Part shown: piece by piece, positions 1 to 9,996 of the stretch | How the letters are laid out: each line of letters begins with the position of its first letter | Position numbering within the stretch: position 1 is the first letter of the stretch | Assembly: GCF_001984065.1 (NCBI RefSeq) | Contig: NZ_LYVP01000001.1 | Location: forward strand, 1-64,000 | From: Pseudomonas sp. KK4 | GTDB taxonomy: Bacteria > Pseudomonadota > Gammaproteobacteria > Pseudomonadales > Pseudomonadaceae | Reading direction: 5' to 3' | Length of the DNA: 64,000 bases | Position numbers and translations under genes: made by a program | Notes under the pieces: model-generated | Seen by the model: only the letters and a program-made list of their open reading frames with translations | What the model was told of the DNA's origin: nothing | Databases searched by the model: none

Positions 1-65
1 CGGTGTGTCAGTCAATAATTACGCAGACTGACACACCGCCTTCGCGAGCAAGCCCGCTCCCACAT
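1..65. repeat. REP half-element with adjoining inverted repeat at the window edge
   Basis: Bases 39-65 carry the REP core CTTCGCGAGCAAGCCCGCTC that recurs many times in this window. Its partner arm would lie to the left, outside the window. Bases 1-13 and 26-38 form a perfect 13-bp inverted repeat (CGGTGTGTCAGTC and its complement). The same GACTGACACACCG string occurs inside the two 92-bp REPINs near 28.3 and 29.7 kb, so this is probably the interior of a related REPIN. Confidence 0.7.
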
Positions 66-82
66 GGGCTCGGATTTCAGGC

Positions 83-115
83 AAAAAAAGGGGCGCATTC
101 GGATGCGCCCCTTTT
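83..115 (-). terminator. Rho-independent terminator of the metNIQ operon
   Basis: A perfect 13-bp stem (AAAAGGGGCGCAT with its complement) closes on a TCGG tetraloop. On the minus strand it is followed by a run of U (A-tract at 83-89 on the plus strand). It lies 16 bases beyond the metQ stop, so it ends the operon transcript. Confidence 0.85.
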
Positions 116-130
116 CGTTACAGCAGTGGA

Positions 131-901
131 TCAGAACGCCGGCACTACCGCGCCTTTGTACTTCTCGACGATGAAGGCCTTCACTTGCGGGCTGTGCAGC
201 GCGGCGATCAATTTCTTCATGTCCTCGCTGTCCTTGTTGTCCGGGCGGGCGACGAGGATGTTCACGTACGGCGAGTCGCTGCCTTCGATGACCAGGGCGT
301 CCTTGGACGGGTCGAGCTTGGCTTCGAGCGCGTAGTTGGTGTTGATCAGCGCCAGGTCGACCTGGGTCAGCACGCGAGGGATGGTCGCCGCTTCAAGTTC
401 ACGGAATTTCAGGTCTTTGCTGTTTGCGGTGATGTCCTTGACGGTCGACAGGATGTTGGTCGGGTCCTTCAAGGTGATCAGGCCGGACTTGGCCAGCAGC
501 AACAGGGCACGGCCGCCGTTGGTGGCGTCATTCGGGATCACGACAGTGGCGCCGCCTGGCAGGTCTTCCAGCTTCTTGTACTTGCTGGAGTAAGCGCCCA
601 GGGGTTCCAAGTGCACGCCGGTAACGGCGACCAGATCGGTGCCCTTGGCCTTGTTGAACTCATCGAGGTACGGCTGGTGCTGGAAGAAGTTGGCGTCCAG
701 ACGCTTCTCGGCCACCTGCACGTTCGGCTGGATGTAGTCGGTGAAGACTTTGACCTTCAGGTCCACGCCTTCTTTGGCCAGGGCCGGCTTCACGAATTCG
801 AGGATTTCGGCGTGCGGGACCGGGGTGGCGGCGACGGTCAGGGTGTCGGCGTGGGCGGAAAAGGCTGCAACGGCAGCGAACGCGACGAATAGTTTTTTCA
901 T
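131..901 (-). CDS. metQ: MetQ-type methionine-binding periplasmic protein
   Basis: This is the substrate-binding component of a D/L-methionine ABC importer of the NlpA/MetQ family, 256 aa. The N-terminus (MKKLFVAFAAVAAFSAHA) is a signal peptide with an AHA-type cleavage site. No lipobox cysteine is visible, so it looks freely periplasmic rather than lipidated as in E. coli MetQ. The family fold is clear from the TPVPHAEIL, DYIQPNVQV and ANFFQHQPYL segments. It is the last gene of metN-metI-metQ, 61 bases after metI, and is followed by a strong terminator. Ligand specificity for methionine is inferred from family and operon; other NlpA-family ligands cannot be excluded. Confidence 0.92.
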   Translation of the reverse strand: MKKLFVAFAAVAAFSAHADTLTVAATPVPHAEILEFVKPALAKEGVDLKVKVFTDYIQPNVQVAEKRLDANFFQHQPYLDEFNKAKGTDLVAVTGVHLEPLGAYSSKYKKLEDLPGGATVVIPNDATNGGRALLLLAKSGLITLKDPTNILSTVKDITANSKDLKFRELEAATIPRVLTQVDLALINTNYALEAKLDPSKDALVIEGSDSPYVNILVARPDNKDSEDMKKLIAALHSPQVKAFIVEKYKGAVVPAF

Positions 902-962
902 TCAGCTAACTCCATGTGAGGCGCCCGTTCTGGCGCCTGCCAGCGAATGGCCGGCTCAATTA

Positions 963-1637
963 TTACTTACGGGAAAAATGCACAACCAGCTTGTCGCCGA
1001 CGGTTTGCAGAACCTGTACCAGCACCAGCAGCAGGATCACGGTGACCACCATCACATCGGTCTGGAAACGCTGGTAACCGAAACGGATCGCCAGGTCGCC
1101 CAGGCCACCGGCGCCGACCACACCGGCCATCGCCGTGTAAGACACCAGTGTAATGGCTGTCACGGTAATCGCCGCGAAAATGCCCGGACGGGCTTCGGGC
1201 AGCAAGGCATTGGTGATGATCTGCCGCGTGGTGGCGCCCATGGCCTGGGTCGCTTCAATGATGCCGCGATCCACTTCACGCAGCGCGGTTTCCACCAGCC
1301 GCGCGAAGAACGGCGTGGCGCCCACCACCAGTGGCGGGATCGCACCGGCGACACCCAGCGAGGTGCCGGTGATCAACACGGTGAACGGGATCATCACGAT
1401 CAGCAGAATGATGAACGGCAGCGAACGCAGGATGTTCACCATCAACGACAACAACGCGTAGATGCCTTTGGCCTCCAGCAACTGACGCGGGCTGCACAGG
1501 AATAGCAGCACGCCCAGCGGCAAACCCAGCAGCACGGTGAACAGCAGCGAACCGCCGAGCATCATCATCGTGTCGCCGGTGGCCAGCCAGATCTCGTACC
1601 AGTCGATGTTGGAGAAGAAACTTGTCAGGGCTTCCAT
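963..1637 (-). CDS. metI: Methionine ABC transporter permease MetI
   Basis: This 224-aa inner-membrane permease of the BPD_transp_1 family has about five hydrophobic segments. The usual EAA-type coupling loop is seen around DRGIIEATQAMGATTRQII, where the ATPase MetN docks. The length fits MetI (about 217-225 aa). The start codon overlaps the metN stop by one base, which indicates translational coupling, and metQ follows. It forms the membrane channel of the methionine importer. Confidence 0.93.
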   Translation of the reverse strand: MEALTSFFSNIDWYEIWLATGDTMMMLGGSLLFTVLLGLPLGVLLFLCSPRQLLEAKGIYALLSLMVNILRSLPFIILLIVMIPFTVLITGTSLGVAGAIPPLVVGATPFFARLVETALREVDRGIIEATQAMGATTRQIITNALLPEARPGIFAAITVTAITLVSYTAMAGVVGAGGLGDLAIRFGYQRFQTDVMVVTVILLLVLVQVLQTVGDKLVVHFSRK

Positions 1638-2644
1638 CAGCGCAGCACCTCCATGTGGACGTCGGCCGCAGTGAAGCGGGCGAACGCTGCGTCCATGTCA
1701 CCGCCGGTCACGGCCAGGGTCAGTTGGCCGTAGGGGATATCCTTGATGCGATCGATGCGACCGGCAAGGATGCTGTAGTCCACACCGGTTTCCCGGGCGA
1801 CAGTGCCCAGCAGCGGCGCGTAGGTCGCTTCGCCCTGGAAGGTCAGACGTACGATGCGACCCGGCACATGGGCGAAGTCGTCACGCTGTTCGCCTTCATC
1901 GATCTGCTCGTCTTCTTGCACGAAGCGTTTGGTGGTCGGGTGTTTCGGGTGCAGGAACACCTCGGCCACCGTGCCCTGTTCGACGATCACGCCAGCGTCC
2001 ATCACGCCGACCTGATCGCAGACCCGGCGAATCACGTCCATTTCATGGGTGATCAGCACGATGGTCAGCTTCAGCTCGCGATTGATCTCGGCCAGCAGTT
2101 GCAGGACCGACGCGGTGGTTTGCGGGTCCAGGGCACTGGTGGCTTCGTCGCACAGCAGGATTTTCGGCTTGGTGGCCAGGGCGCGGGCGATGCCCACGCG
2201 CTGCTTCTGCCCACCGGACAACTGCGCCGGGTACTTGTTGGCGTGATCGGACAAACCGACCCGGGCCAGCAATTGGGCGACACGCTGGTCGATTTCACTG
2301 CGGGACAGTTCACCGGCCAGGGTCAGCGGCAGCGCGACGTTGTCGGCCACGGTCTTGGACGCCAGCAGGTTGAAGTGCTGGAAAATCATCCCGACCTGTT
2401 GGCGGAAACGGCGCAGACCGTTGGCGTCGAGCGCGGTGACTTCTTCGCCATCGACGATGATCTTGCCGCCACTGGCGTTTTCCAGGCGATTGATCAGACG
2501 CAGCAGGGTACTTTTTCCCGCACCGGAATGGCCGATCAGGCCGAACACCTGACCGTTCTCAATCGTCAGGCTGGTCGGGTGCAGGGCGGGAATATCCTTA
2601 CCGGCGACGCGGTAGGTTTTATGGACGTTTTGAAACTCGATCAC
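1637..2644 (-). CDS. metN: Methionine ABC transporter ATP-binding protein MetN
   Basis: This is the 335-aa ATPase that powers methionine import. Walker A (GHSGAGKST) is at about residues 38-46, the signature LSGGQKQR near 142-149, and Walker B (ILLCDEATS) near 162-170. The C-terminal 70 residues form a NIL domain, which in MetN binds methionine and inhibits transport when the cell is replete. It is the first gene of metNIQ. The 208-base gap to divergent katE must hold promoters for both; I see no confident boxes there. Confidence 0.95.
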   Translation of the reverse strand: MIEFQNVHKTYRVAGKDIPALHPTSLTIENGQVFGLIGHSGAGKSTLLRLINRLENASGGKIIVDGEEVTALDANGLRRFRQQVGMIFQHFNLLASKTVADNVALPLTLAGELSRSEIDQRVAQLLARVGLSDHANKYPAQLSGGQKQRVGIARALATKPKILLCDEATSALDPQTTASVLQLLAEINRELKLTIVLITHEMDVIRRVCDQVGVMDAGVIVEQGTVAEVFLHPKHPTTKRFVQEDEQIDEGEQRDDFAHVPGRIVRLTFQGEATYAPLLGTVARETGVDYSILAGRIDRIKDIPYGQLTLAVTGGDMDAAFARFTAADVHMEVLR

Positions 2645-2852
2645 GTAGCGAACCTTGTGGGGCGCGTTGGAAAAGGGTCAGCGGTTAGCCGGGCGCGCAT
2701 TTTAGCCTGTCCGTATAGAGGTTCTTAGCATTTATTTCGCTTTCATCCAGTCATTTGGCAATAACGCGATCAAAGGTCAGATAAAAGGAACGGCCAAAAA
2801 CGTCATCAGTCACTACTTAGGCAACGCGAAAACAGCCGAGGAGTTATGCCTG

Positions 2853-4991
2853 ATGAGTACTAAAAAGCCTGCCACGCCAAAGAGTGACCTGGCCGGGACC
2901 GATACCCTGGACCGCAGCAACACCAACGCCAAGCTCGATAGCCTGGAAAAATTTCGTTCCGACGCCACGGGTCAGGCCCTGCGCACCAATCAGGGCGTGA
3001 AGGTGGCGGACAATCAGAACACCCTGAAGGTCGGTGCACGTGGCCCTTCGCTGCTGGAAGACTTCATCATGCGTGAAAAAATCACGCATTTTGACCATGA
3101 ACGCATCCCCGAGCGCATCGTGCATGCCCGCGGCACCGGTGCCCATGGCTTCTTCCAGAGCTACGAGAACCATAGCGTGCTGACCAAGGCCGGCTTCCTG
3201 CAGGATCCCGGCAAAAAGACCCCGGTGTTCGTACGCTTTTCCACGGTGCAGGGCCCCCGCGGGTCGGGCGACACCGTGCGTGACGTACGAGGTTTCGCCG
3301 TCAAGTTCTTCACCGACGAGGGCATCTACGACCTGGTCGGCAACAACATGCCGGTGTTTTTCATTCAGGACGCCATCAAGTTTCCTGATTTCGTGCATGC
3401 GGTTAAACCCGAGCCCCACAACGAAATCCCTACCGGCGGCTCGGCCCACGACACGTTCTGGGACTTCGTTTCGCTGCAACCGGAATCGGCGCACATGGTG
3501 ATCTGGGCCATGTCCGATCGGGCGATCCCCAAGAGCCTGCGCAGCATGCAAGGCTTTGGCGTGCATACCTTTCGCCTGATCAATGCCGAGGGCAAGTCGC
3601 GGTTCGTCAAATTCCACTGGCGCCCCACCGCCGGCACCTGCTCGCTGGTGTGGGATGAAGCGCAGAAGCTGGCGGGCAAGGACACCGATTATCACCGTCG
3701 CGACCTCTGGGAAGCCATCGAGATGGGCGACTACCCGGAATGGGAACTGGGCGTTCAGGTGATAGAGGAAGAAAACGAACACGCCTTCGAGTTCGACATC
3801 CTCGATCCCACCAAGCTCATTCCGGAAGAACTGGTGCCGATCACCCCGCTGGGCAAAATGACCCTCAACCGCAACCCGGACAACTTCTTTGCCGAAACCG
3901 AACAGGTCGCGTTCTGCCCGGGTCACGTGGTGCCGGGGATCGATTTTTCCAACGATCCGTTGCTGCAAGGTCGGCTGTTTTCCTACACCGATACGCAGAT
4001 CAGCCGACTCGGCGGGCCGAATTTTCATGAGATCCCCATCAACCGTACGATTACCCCCTTGCACAATGGTCAACGCGATGCGCTGCACCGCACCACCATC
4101 GACAAGGGTCGCGCGGCCTATGAGCCGAACTCCATCGACGGTGGCTGGCCAAAAGAAACCCCGCCCGCAGCCCAGGACGGCGGCTTCGAGACTTACGCGG
4201 AGCGCATCGACGCCAACAAGATCCGCCAGCGCAGCGAGTCGTTCGGCGACCACTTTTCCCAGGCACGGCTGTTTTTCCACAGCATGAGCAAGCACGAACA
4301 GGAACACATCATTGCGGCCTACAGCTTTGAGTTGGGCAAGGTTGAACGTGAGTTCATCCGCGCGCGGCAAGTGAACGAGATCCTGGCCAATATCGATCTG
4401 GAACTGGCCAAGCGAGTGGCGGCGAACCTCGGTTTGCCGGCGCCGAAAGCCGGGACTGTCGAGGTGCCGAAGACGTCACTGGATCGCTCGCCGGCGCTTA
4501 GCCAAGCCAATTTGCTGCCGGGTGACATCAAGACCCGCAAGGTAGCGATTCTGGCGGCCAACGGTGTGGACGGTGCAGCCATCGATGCAATGAAGAAAGC
4601 GCTGGAGGCAGAAGGCGCCCACGCCAAACTGCTTGGCCCGACCTCGGCGCCGGTGACCACTGCCGACGGCAAGGCACTGCCGGTGGATGCGTCGATGGAA
4701 GGCATGCCATCCGTGGCGTTCGATGCGGTGTTCGTGCCCGGTGGCGCGGCGTCGGTCAAGGCCTTGAGCGGTGACGGCGTGGCGTTGCATTACGTGCTGG
4801 AGGCCTACAAGCACCTCAAGGCGATCGCGTTGCATGGCGAGGCGAAGCAGTTGCTGGACGTGTTGAAGCTGGAGGCGGATGCGGGGTTGATCGTGGCGGC
4901 TGATGCCAAGTCGTTCAAGGCGTTTTTTGCCGCGATCGGCGAACATCGGGTTTGGGATCGGGAGCCGAAGGCCAAAGCGATTCCGGCCTGA
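2853..4991 (+). CDS. katE: Large-subunit (HPII-type) catalase KatE
   Basis: This is a monofunctional haem catalase of the large-subunit clade, 712 aa, converting hydrogen peroxide to water and oxygen in the cytoplasm. The catalytic His lies in [11 protein letters not shown], the distal Asn in the [13 protein letters not shown] region, and the proximal haem-ligand Tyr in [11 protein letters not shown]-terminal DJ-1/PfpI-like flavodoxin domain (about residues 560-700, with [10 protein letters not shown]) marks the HPII class. The start at 2853 is preceded by GAGGAG at a 9-base spacing. KatE-type enzymes are usually stationary-phase (RpoS) genes, but I cannot prove an RpoS promoter here. It stands alone between divergent metN and a convergent lipoprotein gene. 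Confidence 0.95.
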   Translation: MSTKKPATPKSDLAGTDTLDRSNTNAKLDSLEKFRSDATGQALRTNQGVKVADNQNTLKVGARGPSLLEDFIMREKITHFDHERIPERIVHARGTGAHGFFQSYENHSVLTKAGFLQDPGKKTPVFVRFSTVQGPRGSGDTVRDVRGFAVKFFTDEGIYDLVGNNMPVFFIQDAIKFPDFVHAVKPEPHNEIPTGGSAHDTFWDFVSLQPESAHMVIWAMSDRAIPKSLRSMQGFGVHTFRLINAEGKSRFVKFHWRPTAGTCSLVWDEAQKLAGKDTDYHRRDLWEAIEMGDYPEWELGVQVIEEENEHAFEFDILDPTKLIPEELVPITPLGKMTLNRNPDNFFAETEQVAFCPGHVVPGIDFSNDPLLQGRLFSYTDTQISRLGGPNFHEIPINRTITPLHNGQRDALHRTTIDKGRAAYEPNSIDGGWPKETPPAAQDGGFETYAERIDANKIRQRSESFGDHFSQARLFFHSMSKHEQEHIIAAYSFELGKVEREFIRARQVNEILANIDLELAKRVAANLGLPAPKAGTVEVPKTSLDRSPALSQANLLPGDIKTRKVAILAANGVDGAAIDAMKKALEAEGAHAKLLGPTSAPVTTADGKALPVDASMEGMPSVAFDAVFVPGGAASVKALSGDGVALHYVLEAYKHLKAIALHGEAKQLLDVLKLEADAGLIVAADAKSFKAFFAAIGEHRVWDREPKAKAIPA

Positions 4992-5016
4992 AGTTCTGCG
5001 CTGCCTGAAATGACGC

Positions 5017-5092
5017 CTTCGCGAGCAAGCCCGCTCCCACATGGATCTGCGATCAACGCAGAACCAATGTGGGAGCGGGCTTGCTCGCGAAG
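5017..5092. repeat. REPIN (paired REP palindromes, family A)
   Basis: Two inverted copies of the REP core (CTTCGCGAGCAAGCCCGCTC... and its complement) at 5017-5042 and 5067-5092 flank a 24-base loop. The loop contains its own GCGTTGATC-like imperfect repeat. It sits in the gap between the convergent katE and lipoprotein genes and could act as a bidirectional transcript end. Confidence 0.9.
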
Positions 5093-5095
5093 CTT

Positions 5096-5806
5096 TTAAG
5101 GTTTGCGCGGGCTCAAGACCATCTGCGCCGGCACACTGCGAATAATCTGCCGCTCCAGCTTCAGATCAAACTGCGGATCAAGCTTGTTCACTCGCTTGGT
5201 CAACAGATTGGCCAGCCAAGGGTAATCATCGGTACGCGGTGCCTGGATGCTCACGTCGCACTGATAATTCACCACATCGGCAGCAATCGCATCCAGTTGG
5301 CGGCGCAATTTCGCCATGTCGGTGATATTCAACGCCACAGTGGTGCTCTCGGCCGTCGGGTCGATGACCTTGGCCTTGGGCTTGGCTTCAGCGGCCTTGA
5401 GCGCGGCTTCGGCTTTTTCCAGTTCGGCCTTGCGCGCTTGAGCAATGGCACCGTTGACGCCACCGGTCAGCGCCGGCGCCTTGGGCATCAATGCGCGAGC
5501 ACGGGCCAGGGCAGTGGCAGCAGCGTTGACGTCGCCTTTTTGCAGCACGATCTGGCTGCGCATCAGGTAGGCCTCAGCCAACTGGCGTTGATACTGCTCC
5601 AAGGATTGATCGTTGGGCGACTGCGCCTGCAACGCGGCCAATTGATCTTCGGCCGTGGCCAGTTCGCTGCTGGCCAGGCTTTGCTCAAGCTGTGCAATGG
5701 CCGTTGCCCGCGCATCCGGGGCCTCGGCTGCCGGCGGCGTGCTCTGACAGGCGCCCAGCAGCAAAAATGCGGCAATCAGCAGATAACGGGAGGTGAACGA
5801 CTTCAT
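5096..5806 (-). CDS. Uncharacterised outer-membrane lipoprotein with helical repeats
   Basis: This 236-aa protein begins with a lipoprotein signal (AAFLLLGACQS, Cys at about residue 19). The mature part is Ala/Gln/Leu-rich and predicted helical, resembling TPR-like repeats in residues 30-150 (for example QIVLQKGDVNAAATALARAR). I infer an orthologue of the conserved hypothetical next to znuB in other pseudomonads. It is transcribed in the same direction as znuB but lies after it, so it could be the tail of the znu-zur operon. No function can be assigned from sequence. A structural or assembly role in the envelope is possible. Confidence 0.8.
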   Translation of the reverse strand: MKSFTSRYLLIAAFLLLGACQSTPPAAEAPDARATAIAQLEQSLASSELATAEDQLAALQAQSPNDQSLEQYQRQLAEAYLMRSQIVLQKGDVNAAATALARARALMPKAPALTGGVNGAIAQARKAELEKAEAALKAAEAKPKAKVIDPTAESTTVALNITDMAKLRRQLDAIAADVVNYQCDVSIQAPRTDDYPWLANLLTKRVNKLDPQFDLKLERQIIRSVPAQMVLSPRKP

Positions 5807-5843
5807 TCCTGCGACTCTCTATTTGCGCAAAAAACGAGCAAGT

Positions 5844-6632
5844 CTACACCCCTCGACGGGGCAGAACAAAACTCAGCAGAAACAACGCGGCGGCCGTCAC
5901 GACAATCGACGGGCCGGCCGGGGTGTCCTTGAACCAGGACAGCGCCAGCCCGCCACACACGGCGAGTATGCCCAGCAGGCTTGCGCCCAGTGCCATCTGT
6001 TCCGGCGAGCGGGCGTGACGTTGTGCCGCAGCCGCCGGGATGATCAGCAACGAAGTAATCAGCAGGACACCGACGATTTTCATCGCCACGGCAATCACCA
6101 CGGCGATCAGCAACATCAGCGCCATGCGCAATCCCGCCACGGGCAGGCCTTCGACCCTGGCCAGCTCTTCATGCACGGTGATCGCCAGCAATGGCCGCCA
6201 CAGCGTCACCAGCAAGACCAGCACCGCCGCGCTGCCGCCGAGAATCCAGGCCAGATCCGTCGGACTGATCGCCAGCAGGTCGCCGAACAGATAGGCCATC
6301 AGGTCGATCCGTACTTCGTGCATGAAGCTTAGTACGACAAGACCGAGAGAGAGGGTGCTGGGGGCAAGAATTCCCAACAGTGTGTCGGACGCCAGCGGCT
6401 GACGCTGCTGCAAGGTCACCAGCAACACCGCCAGCAGCAGACAGCCTACGGTAACCGCGACGGTGGGGCTGACATCCAGCAGGAAGCCCAGGGCCACGCC
6501 CAGCAATGCTGCGTGGGACAAGGTGTCGCCGAAGTAGGCCATGCGCCGCCAGACCACGAATGAACCCAACGGACCGGCGACGACCGCCAGGGCCAAACCT
6601 GCAAGCAGGGCGTAGAGCAGAAAATCAGCCAT
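5844..6632 (-). CDS. znuB: Zinc ABC transporter permease ZnuB
   Basis: This is a 262-aa polytopic inner-membrane permease of the ABC-3 (metal) family. Most of its length is hydrophobic, with about seven to eight membrane segments. The chosen start ([13 protein letters not shown]) overlaps znuC by 8 bases; the open frame extends further upstream only through znuC coding sequence. It works with ZnuC and the periplasmic ZnuA to import zinc under limitation. Zur control is expected through the box upstream of zur. Confidence 0.93.
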   Translation of the reverse strand: MADFLLYALLAGLALAVVAGPLGSFVVWRRMAYFGDTLSHAALLGVALGFLLDVSPTVAVTVGCLLLAVLLVTLQQRQPLASDTLLGILAPSTLSLGLVVLSFMHEVRIDLMAYLFGDLLAISPTDLAWILGGSAAVLVLLVTLWRPLLAITVHEELARVEGLPVAGLRMALMLLIAVVIAVAMKIVGVLLITSLLIIPAAAAQRHARSPEQMALGASLLGILAVCGGLALSWFKDTPAGPSIVVTAAALFLLSFVLPRRGV

Positions 6633-7410
6633 GCTTGCAGTTATCTCCGTGAACATGGGTATGGCCCGACCCGGGCGCCTTGACCACCGAGCCGTGCAAA
6701 TCGTGGGCGTGGTCGTGGTGGTGGTGATAAATCGCCAGGCTCTGGGCATTTTTGCCGAACAGCTCGACGAAGGCCGGATCGCCGCTGACCTGCTCGGGGT
6801 GGCCGGAGCAGCAGACGTGGCGGTTGAGGCACACCACCTGATCGGTGGTGCTCATCACCAGGTGCAAGTCGTGAGAGACCATCAACACGCCGCAGCCGTG
6901 GCGATCACGCAGGCGGGTGATCAGGCTGTAGAGCTCGGCCTGGCCGGCCACATCGACACCTTGCACCGGCTCGTCGAGCACCAGCAATTGCGGTTCGCGC
7001 AGCAGCGCACGGGCCAGCAGCACCCGTTGCATCTCGCCGCCGGAAACACTTTGCACCGGGCTGTCGATCACCTGTTCGGCGCCGACCTCCTTGAGTGCCG
7101 ACAGGGCCATCGCACGGTCCACACCCGGCACCAACCGCAGGAAACGCAGCACCGAAAGCGGCAAGGTCGGGTCCACATGCAACTTCTGCGGCATATAGCC
7201 AACCCGCAGTTTCGGCTTGCGCCAGACCGTGCCGCTGTCGGGCTTCAACAGGCCCAGTACGGCGCGCACCAGGGTGGTCTTGCCGGCGCCGTTCGGCCCG
7301 ATCAGGGTGACGATCTGCCCCGGCTCGACGCTCAGTTCGATGTTATCCAGCACACGCTGCCCGGCAAAAGTGACGGCAACCTGCTCGAGGCGAATCAGCG
7401 CGTTGCTCAT
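6625..7410 (-). CDS. znuC: Zinc ABC transporter ATPase ZnuC
   Basis: This is a 261-aa ABC ATPase with Walker [10 protein letters not shown], signature VSGGEMQR and Walker [11 protein letters not shown], followed by an H-loop (VSHDLH). The C-terminal tail is strikingly His-rich ([13 protein letters not shown] and [12 protein letters not shown] in the last 40 residues), which suggests zinc binding on the cytoplasmic side. The start overlaps the zur stop by one base, so zur, znuC and znuB appear to be one transcript. Confidence 0.94.
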   Translation of the reverse strand: MSNALIRLEQVAVTFAGQRVLDNIELSVEPGQIVTLIGPNGAGKTTLVRAVLGLLKPDSGTVWRKPKLRVGYMPQKLHVDPTLPLSVLRFLRLVPGVDRAMALSALKEVGAEQVIDSPVQSVSGGEMQRVLLARALLREPQLLVLDEPVQGVDVAGQAELYSLITRLRDRHGCGVLMVSHDLHLVMSTTDQVVCLNRHVCCSGHPEQVSGDPAFVELFGKNAQSLAIYHHHHDHAHDLHGSVVKAPGSGHTHVHGDNCKHG

Positions 7411-7892
7411 CAAGCCCCCTGGCAACCCGAGCACAGCCCCACCACTTCGACGGTCTGGCCTTCGACCACAAAACCGACCTCACTGGCGCTGGCGACGATC
7501 GCGTCGCTGATGGATTTTTGTTCAAGTTCAATGGCGGCGTGGCAATCGCGGCAGATCAGGAACTGACCCTGGTGCGCGTGCTCGGGGTGATTGCAGCCGA
7601 TAAAAGCGTTCAGAGAAGAAATACGGTGCACCAAATTGTTTTCCAGCAGGAAATCCAGGGCGCGATACACCGTTGGCGGCGCGGCGCGACGACCATCCTG
7701 CTCGCTGAGCACCGCGAGAATGTCATAGGCGCCCAACGGCTTATGGCTTTGCCAGACCAATTCCAGCACCCGCCGACGCAAAGCGGTCAAGCGCAGGCCC
7801 TGACGTTCGCACAGGGCATCAGCCTCGGACAGAGCGCTGTGCACGCAGTGAGAGTGATCGTGGGGACGGCTGGCAAGCGGTGTTTTAGTCAT
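7410..7892 (-). CDS. zur: Zinc uptake regulator Zur (Fur family)
   Basis: This 160-aa Fur-family repressor uses zinc as corepressor. The winged helix covers about residues 25-90 ([24 protein letters not shown]). A structural zinc site is formed by C114 and C117 (ICRDC) with C154 and C157 (LCSGC). A His-rich N-terminus (HDHSHCVH) may add metal contacts. It heads the znuCB operon, divergent from znuA, with a Zur box in the 66-base gap. It therefore probably autoregulates and represses both arms. Confidence 0.93.
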   Translation of the reverse strand: MTKTPLASRPHDHSHCVHSALSEADALCERQGLRLTALRRRVLELVWQSHKPLGAYDILAVLSEQDGRRAAPPTVYRALDFLLENNLVHRISSLNAFIGCNHPEHAHQGQFLICRDCHAAIELEQKSISDAIVASASEVGFVVEGQTVEVVGLCSGCQGA

Positions 7893-7918
7893 GAGCGGCG
7901 ACGCATTTGGTGAGAGAC

Positions 7919-7931
7919 GTTATTATGTTAC
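7919..7931. promoter_or_regulatory. Zur box between zur and znuA
   Basis: GTTATTATGTTAC matches the core of known Zur operators (GTTATANTATAAC-like, imperfect dyad). It lies in the short divergent gap between zur and znuA, the expected place for co-repression of both transcripts by zinc-loaded Zur. Confidence 0.7.
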
Positions 7932-7958
7932 CCGTTCTCGCCTCCTCGAGTGGTCATC

Positions 7959-8879
7959 GTGTCCCGAATTTTTTCTATCTTTGTCGCATTTCTCGCCAGT
8001 TTTTTGCTGATCGGCCCGGCGCAAGCCGAGGTCACCGTCCTTACCAGTATCAAGCCACTGCAGTTGATTGCCGCTGCAGTGCAGGACGGCGTGGCGATCC
8101 CGGAGGTGTTGCTGCCGCCCGGCGCTTCGCCGCATAACTACGCGTTGCGCCCTTCCGACGTACGGAAGGTGCAGTCGGTGGACTTGCTGTACTGGATCGG
8201 GCCGAACATGGAAGGTTTCCTGCCCCGTGTGCTGAACGGCCGCACGCTGCCGAGCATCGCCGTGCAGGACTTGCCCGGTCTGAAACTTCGCCATTTCGCC
8301 GAAGACAACCAGTCGCACGCCGAAGAAGCCGACGAACATGATCACGATCATCGTCCGGGCAGCCTGGACGCCCATTTGTGGCTGTCCCCGGTGAATGCCC
8401 GAGTGATCGCGGCGAAAATGGCCGAGGACCTGAGCGCCGCCGACCCGGCCAACGCCACGCGGTATCAGAGCAACCTCAAAGCGTTCGATGAGCGTCTGGA
8501 TGCACTGGACCTGCGATTGAAGGCGCGTCTGGCGGGGATCGCAGGCAAGCCGTATTTCGTGTTCCACGAAGCCTTCGACTACTTCGAAGACGCCTATGGC
8601 CTCAAGCACACGGGCGTGTTCAGCGTTGCGGCGGAAGTGCAGCCCGGCGCCCAGCATGTCGCAGCAATGCGCGCGCGGTTGCAGGAAGTGGGCAAGACGT
8701 GCGTGTTCAGCGAGCCGCCGTTGCGGCCGCGCCTGGCGGAAACCCTGGTGGCCGGCCTACCGGTGAAACTGGCGGAACTGGATGCGCTGGGCGGTTACAC
8801 GCCCGCGACTGCTCAGGGGTATGAGCAGGTGCTGGAGAAATTGGGGAATGATTTGGCAGGGTGTCTGGAGTCGTTGTAA
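7959..8879 (+). CDS. znuA: Periplasmic zinc-binding protein ZnuA
   Basis: This is a metal-binding lipocalin-like (cluster 9) substrate-binding protein of about 306 aa that delivers zinc to ZnuBC. A signal peptide (IFVAFLASFLLIGPAQA) precedes the mature chain. Conserved His ligands fall in PGASPHNYALRPSD, DAHLWLSPVNA and FHEAFDYF. The acidic-His loop (EEADEHDHDH) typical of ZnuA is present near residues 120-130. The start is uncertain: GTG at 7959 gives MSRIFSIF, and GTG at 7950 would add three residues. It is divergent from zur, with a shared Zur box. Confidence 0.93.
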   Translation: MSRIFSIFVAFLASFLLIGPAQAEVTVLTSIKPLQLIAAAVQDGVAIPEVLLPPGASPHNYALRPSDVRKVQSVDLLYWIGPNMEGFLPRVLNGRTLPSIAVQDLPGLKLRHFAEDNQSHAEEADEHDHDHRPGSLDAHLWLSPVNARVIAAKMAEDLSAADPANATRYQSNLKAFDERLDALDLRLKARLAGIAGKPYFVFHEAFDYFEDAYGLKHTGVFSVAAEVQPGAQHVAAMRARLQEVGKTCVFSEPPLRPRLAETLVAGLPVKLAELDALGGYTPATAQGYEQVLEKLGNDLAGCLESL

Positions 8880-8891
8880 CAGGCACTTACC

Positions 8892-8986
8892 TGTGGCGAG
8901 GGAGCTTGCTCCCGCCGGGCAGCGAAGCTGACCTCCGTGTCATGGGCCTGCTGCGCAGTCCAACGGGAGCAAGCTCTCTCGCCACA
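8892..8986. repeat. REPIN of family B (GCGAGGGAGC type)
   Basis: Inverted arms at 8892-8914 (TGTGGCGAGGGAGCTTGCTC...) and 8964-8986 differ by one or two bases. They flank a 49-base centre with a CTGCGCAG palindrome. It sits between the convergent znuA and thrB genes. A second member of this family is near 45.7 kb. Confidence 0.85.
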
Positions 8987-8988
8987 AT

Positions 8989-9939
8989 TTAAAGGGCAAA
9001 CGGCAACGGTGTGCTGACGGTCTGCCGCTGCGCCAGGCGCAACTGAAACTCCATCGGGTCGTGAATCAATACGTCCTGCCCGGCGAATGACTCCGCCGCA
9101 ATCAACCGCGACAACCAGAAGCGTACGCACGCCACCCGCAGCATGGTCGGCCACAACTCCGCCTCGGCGGCAGTGAACGGACGCAACCCGGCATAAGCCC
9201 CCAGCAACGCCCGCGCCCGTGGCCCGTCGATCAAGCCCTCATCGTCCGAGCACCAGTCGTTCAAGGCAATCGCCACGTCGTACAGCATCGGTCCCGAGCA
9301 GGCGTTGTAGAAATCGATCAACCCGGTCAGGTGCGTGCCTTCGAACATCGCGTTATCGCGGAACAGGTCGGCGTGGATGTTCGCGCGGGGCAAGGCGAGG
9401 ATTCTTTCTTTCTGCACACCGATTTCATCCAGCGCCTTTTGCAGCAATTCTTTCTGCCGGGCGTCGAGGTGCGACAGCAACTGCGTGCCCTCCTCCAGCA
9501 TCCAGTCCAGGCCACGGTCGGTCTTGCGCTTGATCATGTTGGCCTGGGTTGCCAGGTGCAGATGAGCCAGCAATTCACCTACCTGCGCGCAGTGCTGGGC
9601 GTTGGCCTGTTTGATGTGCTTGCCGGCCAGGCGCGGCTGCAGTAGCGCGGGTTTGCCAGCCAGTTCACGCAATGCCACGCCATCGGTCGTGCGCAAGGCG
9701 TACGGCACCGGCAAGTCGGCCTCGTGCAGCACGTCGAGCAATTCGATGAAGAACGGCATCTCCTGGACCGGGCCGCGCTCGACCAGGGTCAGGACAAATT
9801 CGCCCTGCTCCAGGCTGATAAAGAAATTGGTGTTTTCGCTACCGGCGGCAATCCCCTGGAAATCAAGCAGGCGGCCGAGGCCATAAGGGGCGAGAAAAGC
9901 TTCCAGCTCGGGCCGAGCCAGGGGGGTGAACACAGACAT
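8989..9939 (-). CDS. thrB: Homoserine kinase ThrB (aminoglycoside-phosphotransferase fold)
   Basis: This 316-aa enzyme of the APH/choline-kinase superfamily phosphorylates homoserine in threonine biosynthesis, unlike the GHMP-type ThrB of E. coli. The nucleotide-binding N-lobe has AGSENTNFFISL, the catalytic loop is NIHADLFRDNAMF, and the metal-binding DFYNAC follows. The length fits the Pseudomonas-type enzyme. It precedes a DUF2782 gene and polA in the order familiar from pseudomonads. Confidence 0.93.
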   Translation of the reverse strand: MSVFTPLARPELEAFLAPYGLGRLLDFQGIAAGSENTNFFISLEQGEFVLTLVERGPVQEMPFFIELLDVLHEADLPVPYALRTTDGVALRELAGKPALLQPRLAGKHIKQANAQHCAQVGELLAHLHLATQANMIKRKTDRGLDWMLEEGTQLLSHLDARQKELLQKALDEIGVQKERILALPRANIHADLFRDNAMFEGTHLTGLIDFYNACSGPMLYDVAIALNDWCSDDEGLIDGPRARALLGAYAGLRPFTAAEAELWPTMLRVACVRFWLSRLIAAESFAGQDVLIHDPMEFQLRLAQRQTVSTPLPFAL

Positions 9940-9996
9940 GTTTAAACTGCCAGTACGGGCGCCGCTCGCGAGCCAGCGCCAATTGAAATTAGGAAA

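Noticed and set aside
741..1505. Long open frames on the plus strand across metQ and metI
   Set aside because: They mirror the codon pattern of high-GC coding sequence on the opposite strand, have His/Gln-rich nonsense composition and no recognisable domain.
2844..4370. 508-codon open frame on the minus strand inside katE
   Set aside because: It is the antisense shadow of a catalase gene that has full catalytic motifs; no family is recognisable in the shadow.
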